From the NCBI RefSeq assembly GCF_018449475.1, contig NZ_JAHCQH010000025.1:1-64000 (forward strand): 64,000 bases of DNA, read 5' to 3'. Each line of letters opens with the position of its first letter. Position 1 is the first letter of the stretch. The notes beneath the pieces were generated by a model. It worked only from the letters and a program-made list of their open reading frames with translations. It did no database searches and had not been told where the DNA came from. The DNA is from Ancylobacter radicis. Lineage in GTDB: Bacteria; Pseudomonadota; Alphaproteobacteria; Rhizobiales; Xanthobacteraceae. Of this stretch, positions 60,168 through 64,000 are shown piece by piece. A program made the position numbers and the translations under genes.

Positions 60168-61421
60168 ATGACCAGCCTTATGACCAACACCTCCTCGATG
60201 GTCGCCCTGCAGACCCTGCGGTCGATCAATTCGAACCTCGACCAGACCAATAACCGCGTCTCCACCGGCCTCCGCGTCAATTCGGCGGCCGACAACGCGG
60301 CCTATTGGTCGATCGCCACGACGACCCGCTCCGACAACGGTGCGCTCGGCGCGGTGAAGGACTCCCTCGGCCTCGCCAAGTCTTCCGTCGACACCGTCAA
60401 CACCGGTCTCGATACGGTTCGCACGGCGCTGCAGAAGGTGAAGGAAAAGCTCATCACGGCCGCGTCCCCGGACGCCGACCGTGCCAAGCTTCAGACGGAA
60501 ATTGGCAGCCTCCTCGGCGCTCTCAAGAACAACGCTGAGAGCACGGTCATTTCCGGCAGCAACTGGCTGTCGGTGGACTCGAGCGGCACCAATTACAACG
60601 CCACCAAGGCGGTGGTCGCTTCGTTCTCCCGCACCGGCGATTCGGTGCAGGTCGACACGATCGACATCGACACCAGCAAGTTCAAGCTGCTGGATGCCAA
60701 CGCGACGGTTCACACTGCGGTTGACGCGGCCGTGACCACCTCGTCGGCGACCTACACCACCGCCAAGAGCACGGCGACGACCGCCTACGACACCGCCAAG
60801 ACCACGGCGGACACGACCTACAACACCGACATCGCGACGGCTGATACGACCTTCGCCGGCAGTGCCATGGACGCAGCGGCTGTTGCCGCCCGTGACGCTT
60901 CCTACGCGACGGCCACCAACACTCGCGATGCTTCCTACGCGACCGCTGAGACCACGAAGAAGACGGCTCTCGACGGCGCTGTTCTGGCGCTGACCAACTC
61001 GCTGTCCGCGTCCGGTACCGACAACCTCGGTATCCTGGACAAGTCCCGCGTGTCCGCCACCGCCAACGGCACGGCGACCATCAGCTCGATCATGGACATC
61101 GACATCTCGTCGCTGACCTCGAGCCAGGACGACCTCGACAAGATCGCGAACTACACCTCGATCGTCGACGCCGCCCTGAGCGACCTGACCGACGCGTCGA
61201 CGAACCTCGGTTCGACGGCGAGCCGCATCGAGTCGCAGACCAACTTCGTGCAGGCCCTTCAGGACGCCAACAACCGCGCCATCGGCGCTCTTGTTGATGC
61301 GAACATGGAAGAGGAATCGACCCGTCTGAAGGCGCTGCAGACCCAGCAGCAGCTCGCCGTTCAGTCGCTTGGTATCGCCAACTCCAGCTCGCAGAGCGTG
61401 CTCAGCCTCTTCCGCGGCTGA
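60168..61421 (+). CDS. fliC: Flagellin
   Basis: 417 residues. N-terminal consensus about 11-60 (LQTLRSINSNLDQTNNRVSTGLRVNSAADNAAYWSIA) and C-terminal VDANMEEESTRLKALQTQQQLAVQSLGIANSSSQSVLSL. The central region, residues about 190-270, is unusual: Thr/Ala/Asp-rich with aromatic or leucine residues every 11 positions (Y196, Y207, Y218, F229, Y246, Y257, L268). It is the only flagellin gene in the window. Codon use in the repeat region includes slightly more T-ending codons than its neighbours. Flanked by terminators on both sides. Confidence 0.96.
   Translation: MTSLMTNTSSMVALQTLRSINSNLDQTNNRVSTGLRVNSAADNAAYWSIATTTRSDNGALGAVKDSLGLAKSSVDTVNTGLDTVRTALQKVKEKLITAASPDADRAKLQTEIGSLLGALKNNAESTVISGSNWLSVDSSGTNYNATKAVVASFSRTGDSVQVDTIDIDTSKFKLLDANATVHTAVDAAVTTSSATYTTAKSTATTAYDTAKTTADTTYNTDIATADTTFAGSAMDAAAVAARDASYATATNTRDASYATAETTKKTALDGAVLALTNSLSASGTDNLGILDKSRVSATANGTATISSIMDIDISSLTSSQDDLDKIANYTSIVDAALSDLTDASTNLGSTASRIESQTNFVQALQDANNRAIGALVDANMEEESTRLKALQTQQQLAVQSLGIANSSSQSVLSLFRG
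60753..60971 (+). repeat. 33-nt periodic repeats inside the flagellin gene (11-residue units)
   Basis: Units begin at codons 60753, 60786, 60819, 60852, then after a 51-nt irregular unit at 60903, 60936 and 60969. Each 33-nt unit encodes one aromatic/large hydrophobic residue followed by ten Thr/Ala/Asp/Lys-rich residues. The units are diverged at DNA level, so this is old or under selection. Confidence 0.7.
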
Positions 61422-61473
61422 TCCAGGGGCTTCGGCCCTCCTAGGGTTGTCTCCCGCCGTTCACGGCGCACCT

Positions 61474-61508
61474 GGCCACGCTCCCCCCGGAGCGTGGCCT
61501 TTCTTTTT
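61474..61508 (+). terminator. Strong intrinsic terminator of the flagellin gene
   Basis: GGCCACGCTCC (61474-61484) and GGAGCGTGGCC (61489-61499) form a perfect 11-bp stem with loop CCCC, followed by TTTCTTTTT. Confidence 0.93.
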
Positions 61509-61764
61509 CCCGCCCCTCCGGCGCCACGCCGCCTCCACGCAATCTCCAGGCAAGCTCGTTGCCGCAAGGTGTTTGCGGGCAGAGCGGTTTCCCCCAGCCC
61601 GGCACTGCCCTCGCGCGGTTACCCGCGCCGACCCGCGTCGGACCCACGCCCCCCGGGAATGACGCGTTTGTCGAAGCTGACGCCCCGGGCCCCCGCCCCG
61701 GGGCGTCATGCCTTCCCGTCCTGGCGACGGTCCTCGGGGGATTGGTGATGGAGCAACAAACCAG
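61509..61764. repeat. Flagellin-fliF intergenic region with GC palindrome
   Basis: TGACGCCCCGG (61678-61688) and CCGGGGCGTCA (61698-61708) form a perfect 11-bp stem with a nine-base loop, resembling the REP-type repeats elsewhere. No gene, and no copy of the CCAG-N6-GCAA element at the expected distance from fliF, is seen in the remaining bases. Confidence 0.5.
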
Positions 61765-63426
61765 ATGATCGGTCGCGAGCAGCTCGAAATGCTTTTGAGC
61801 AACCTGCGCCAGCTCGGCGCACGGCGCCTGATCGCGCTCGGTCTCATCGGCCTGACCGTCCTCGGCGCCATCGGCCTCGGCGCCTATTTTCTCAGCCGGC
61901 CGACCACCGAGACGCTCTATGCCAACCTCAACCGCGAGGACGTGACGCGGATCGGCGGCGCGCTCAAGGATTCCGGCATCGCCTTCGACGTCAATTCGGA
62001 CGGCACCTCCGTGCTGGTGGCACCGGCCGACACGGCCCGCGCCCGCATGCTGCTGGCCGAGAAGGGCCTGCCGCAAAGCTCCAGCTCCGGCTACGAACTG
62101 TTCAACGACGTCAATTCGCTCGGCCTCACTTCCTTCATGCAGGAAGTCACCAAGGTCCGCGCGCTGGAAGGCGAACTCGCCCGCACCATCCAGACCATGA
62201 AGGGCGTGAAGGCCGCGCGCGTGCACATCGTGCTGCCGGACCGCGCCTCCTTCCGCCGCGAGCAGCAGCAGGCGTCCGCCTCCGTCGTCATCCGCACCGA
62301 GGATGCGGCGGACGATTCCGCCGCCGACGCCATCCGCCATCTCGTCGCCGCGGCCCTGCCCGGCATGAAGATGGATTCCGTCACGGTGCTGAACACCGAG
62401 GGCGCGGTGCTGGCCGCCGGCGACGACCCGGCCAATGCCGCCGCGGGCAAGAAGTCGGTGCTGCAGGATCAGGTCAATCGCGACACCGAGGCCAAGATCC
62501 GCCGCGCGCTCACGCCCTATCTCGGCATCGACAATTTCCAGATCAGCGTCTCCACCCGGCTCGACACCGACCGCGTGACGATGAACGAGACGACCTTCGA
62601 TCCGGCCTCCAAGACCGAACGCTCCGTGCGCGTCATCAAGGAGACCGGCACCTCGCAGAACCGCTCCCAGCAGCAGCCGGCCGGCGTGCAGCAGAACATC
62701 CCCCAGCAGCAGGCGGACGGCGCTGGCGGCAACAACTCCAATGAAGAGAACAACCGGCGCGAGGAGCTGACCAATTTCGAGATTTCCTCGCGCCGCACCG
62801 AGACGGTGCGCGAGGGCTTCACGGTCGAAAACCTGTCCATCGCCATTCTGGTGAATCGGGCCCGGCTCAGCGCCACCGGCGAGGGGCAGGACGCCGTGCC
62901 GCTCGAGACGCAGATCTATGAGATCGAGCAGCTCGCTGGCGCCGCCGCCGGTTTCGACAAGGCGCGCGGCGACAAGCTGAAGGTCTCCGCCGTCGCCTTC
63001 GCCGCCGGCAATGGCGAGCTGGAGCCCGTGCCGCCGCTGAGCTGGACCGATGTGCTGATGCGCCAGGCCGGGACGCTGGTCAACGCCGCGACGATCCTCA
63101 TCGTCGCCGCCCTGCTGATCTGGTTCGGCCTCCGGCCCGCCGTGCGCGCCATTGTCACGCGGCCCGAGGAGGCCGAGGCGATCGAGGCCGCCATGCTGGC
63201 CGGCCCGGCCGGCGCCATGGGTGAACTGCCCGCTCCCGAAAGCGCCGAGCGCCCGCCCGGCGTGCCCGGCATCCCCGGCGTGAGCGACCCGGTGAACCTG
63301 ATCGAGGACCTCACCAGCAAGATGAACCGATCGCCGCAGAAGCGGCTGGAGCAGATCGTCGACTTCGATGAGGAGCAGGCCGCCGCCATCCTGCGGCAGT
63401 GGCTGCAGAAAGAGGCTCGCGCCTGA
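61765..63426 (+). CDS. fliF: Flagellar M-ring protein FliF
   Basis: 553 residues. N-terminal membrane segment (about 22-45) followed by the ring-building motifs (YANLNREDVTRIGGALKDSGI, GLPQSSSSGYELFN, ARVHIVLPDR), a second membrane segment near the C-terminus (VNAATILIVAALLIWFGL), and the FliG-binding tail. ATG at 61765 follows GGAG by eleven bases. The Gln/Asn-rich stretch in the middle is normal for the family. Confidence 0.95.
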   Translation: MIGREQLEMLLSNLRQLGARRLIALGLIGLTVLGAIGLGAYFLSRPTTETLYANLNREDVTRIGGALKDSGIAFDVNSDGTSVLVAPADTARARMLLAEKGLPQSSSSGYELFNDVNSLGLTSFMQEVTKVRALEGELARTIQTMKGVKAARVHIVLPDRASFRREQQQASASVVIRTEDAADDSAADAIRHLVAAALPGMKMDSVTVLNTEGAVLAAGDDPANAAAGKKSVLQDQVNRDTEAKIRRALTPYLGIDNFQISVSTRLDTDRVTMNETTFDPASKTERSVRVIKETGTSQNRSQQQPAGVQQNIPQQQADGAGGNNSNEENNRREELTNFEISSRRTETVREGFTVENLSIAILVNRARLSATGEGQDAVPLETQIYEIEQLAGAAAGFDKARGDKLKVSAVAFAAGNGELEPVPPLSWTDVLMRQAGTLVNAATILIVAALLIWFGLRPAVRAIVTRPEEAEAIEAAMLAGPAGAMGELPAPESAERPPGVPGIPGVSDPVNLIEDLTSKMNRSPQKRLEQIVDFDEEQAAAILRQWLQKEARA

Positions 63427-64000
63427 TGCACATGCTGATCGGTCACCTCCACGATTTCACCCACAGGCTGCCGCGCCGCCCCGGCGGCGAGGCGTCGAAT
63501 CCGGCCCTCGCCCTCATGGCTCCGGCCGCGCCGGTGGCGCCCTCCGCCGCGGCCGCGCGCCCGGCCGCCAATCCCGGACCGGACCTCACGGCCATCGCCG
63601 CCCAGGCCACCGCTGAAGGGCGGCTGGCGGGCGAAGCCGAGGCGCGCATCGCCTATGAGCGCCAGCGCAGCGAGGACATGGCGCGCACCGAGGAGCGTAT
63701 CGCGCAGGAGCGGCTCGGCTGGGTGGAACAGGAGAGCGAGCGCCTCGCCGCCGCCATCGACTCCGGCCTCGTCTCGCTGCGGGAGGAACTCGCCGACAGC
63801 CTTGCCCGCGTCATCGGCCCGTTCCTGCTCGGCGCCGTGCGCGAGCAGGCGCTCGCCGAGATGGCCACGCTCATCAATGACACGCTGTCCGGCGGCGACG
63901 CCCCGGTCATGCGCGTCACCGGCGCGCCCGATCTGATCGAGCAGTTGCGCGGCCGGATCGACCCGCGCGCACCCGTGACCTTCGAGCCCGGCCCGGAGAG
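63426..64000 (+). CDS. FliH-like flagellar protein, cut by the window end
   Basis: At least 191 residues; no stop before the window end. ATG at 63426 shares a base with the fliF stop (TGATG). After a Pro/Ala-rich N-terminus, a long charged helix (about 60-110, RIAYERQRSEDMARTEERIAQER) leads into an alpha/beta C-terminal region. This is the FliH/YscL layout, the stator-like regulator of FliI, but I see no decisive motif. fliI itself lies on the minus strand far upstream. Confidence 0.6.
   Translation, partial: MHMLIGHLHDFTHRLPRRPGGEASNPALALMAPAAPVAPSAAAARPAANPGPDLTAIAAQATAEGRLAGEAEARIAYERQRSEDMARTEERIAQERLGWVEQESERLAAAIDSGLVSLREELADSLARVIGPFLLGAVREQALAEMATLINDTLSGGDAPVMRVTGAPDLIEQLRGRIDPRAPVTFEPGPE

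Noticed and set aside
1-64000. tRNA, rRNA, insertion sequences, prophage genes, integrase-linked attachment sites and CRISPR arrays.
   Set aside because: I looked for cloverleaf-type sequences, transposase/integrase motifs and constant direct repeats and saw none that I could support.

Overview
The window is high-GC DNA with tightly packed genes from an alphaproteobacterium, most likely of the order Hyphomicrobiales (Rhizobiales). The evidence is the flagellin regulator pair flaF/flbT, flagellar proteins without a known name that are typical of this group (a DUF1217 protein, a MotE-like protein), a muramidase-less FlgJ, and palindromic repeats of the kind scattered through these genomes. A family such as Xanthobacteraceae is a guess, not a result.

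Bases 1-14.1 kb are housekeeping and metal genes: a diheme TsdA-like cytochrome, asd, a DUF1007/NicO nickel-cobalt exporter pair, acetoacetate decarboxylase, and a classical autotransporter. A minus-strand zinc operon follows: a 102-residue His-rich membrane protein, znuC, znuB, znuA, a CobW-family GTPase and a WD40 protein. Two GATA-N5-TATC palindromes precede it and are candidate Zur sites. ppa and a phosphoribosyltransferase come next.

Bases 15.6-27.5 kb look like a catabolic island. A minus-strand arm (Ldh-type dehydrogenase, creatininase-family hydrolase, Rid protein) diverges from a plus-strand arm: a complete NMT1-type ABC importer, a ureohydrolase, a cytosine-deaminase-like amidohydrolase, an FAD oxidase and an NAD(P)H oxidoreductase. 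A MarR regulator follows. I infer uptake and breakdown of an unidentified nitrogen-rich small molecule such as a pyrimidine, ureide or guanidino compound. A 2-hydroxyacid dehydrogenase and a tandem-domain protease inhibitor end the region.

Bases 27.5-64 kb are a chemotaxis and flagellar locus. The minus strand carries DUF1217-flgF-fliI, and then flgE-flgK-flgL-flaF-flbT-flgD-fliQ-flhA-fliR-fliJ-like-flgJ-flgN-like-unknown-mcp-cheA-cheW-cheY-cheB-cheR. The plus strand carries motA-fliM-unknown-fliN-fliG-flhB-unknown, then flgB-flgC-fliE-flgG-flgA-flgI-motE-like-flgH-fliL-fliP, then a single flagellin gene, then fliF and a fliH-like gene cut by the window end. motB, fliK, fliO, fliD and fliS are not in the window.

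The most interesting signals are these. (1) A motif CCAG-N6-GCAA lies 57-58 nt upstream of the start codon of four flagellar transcription units. (2) The flagellin leader can form mutually exclusive hairpins, one of which hides the ribosome-binding site; flaF/flbT are in the same locus. (3) The central part of the flagellin is built from 11-residue repeats. (4) CheA carries a C-terminal receiver domain that has lost its phosphorylation chemistry. (5) The catabolic island has family members with altered active-site residues.
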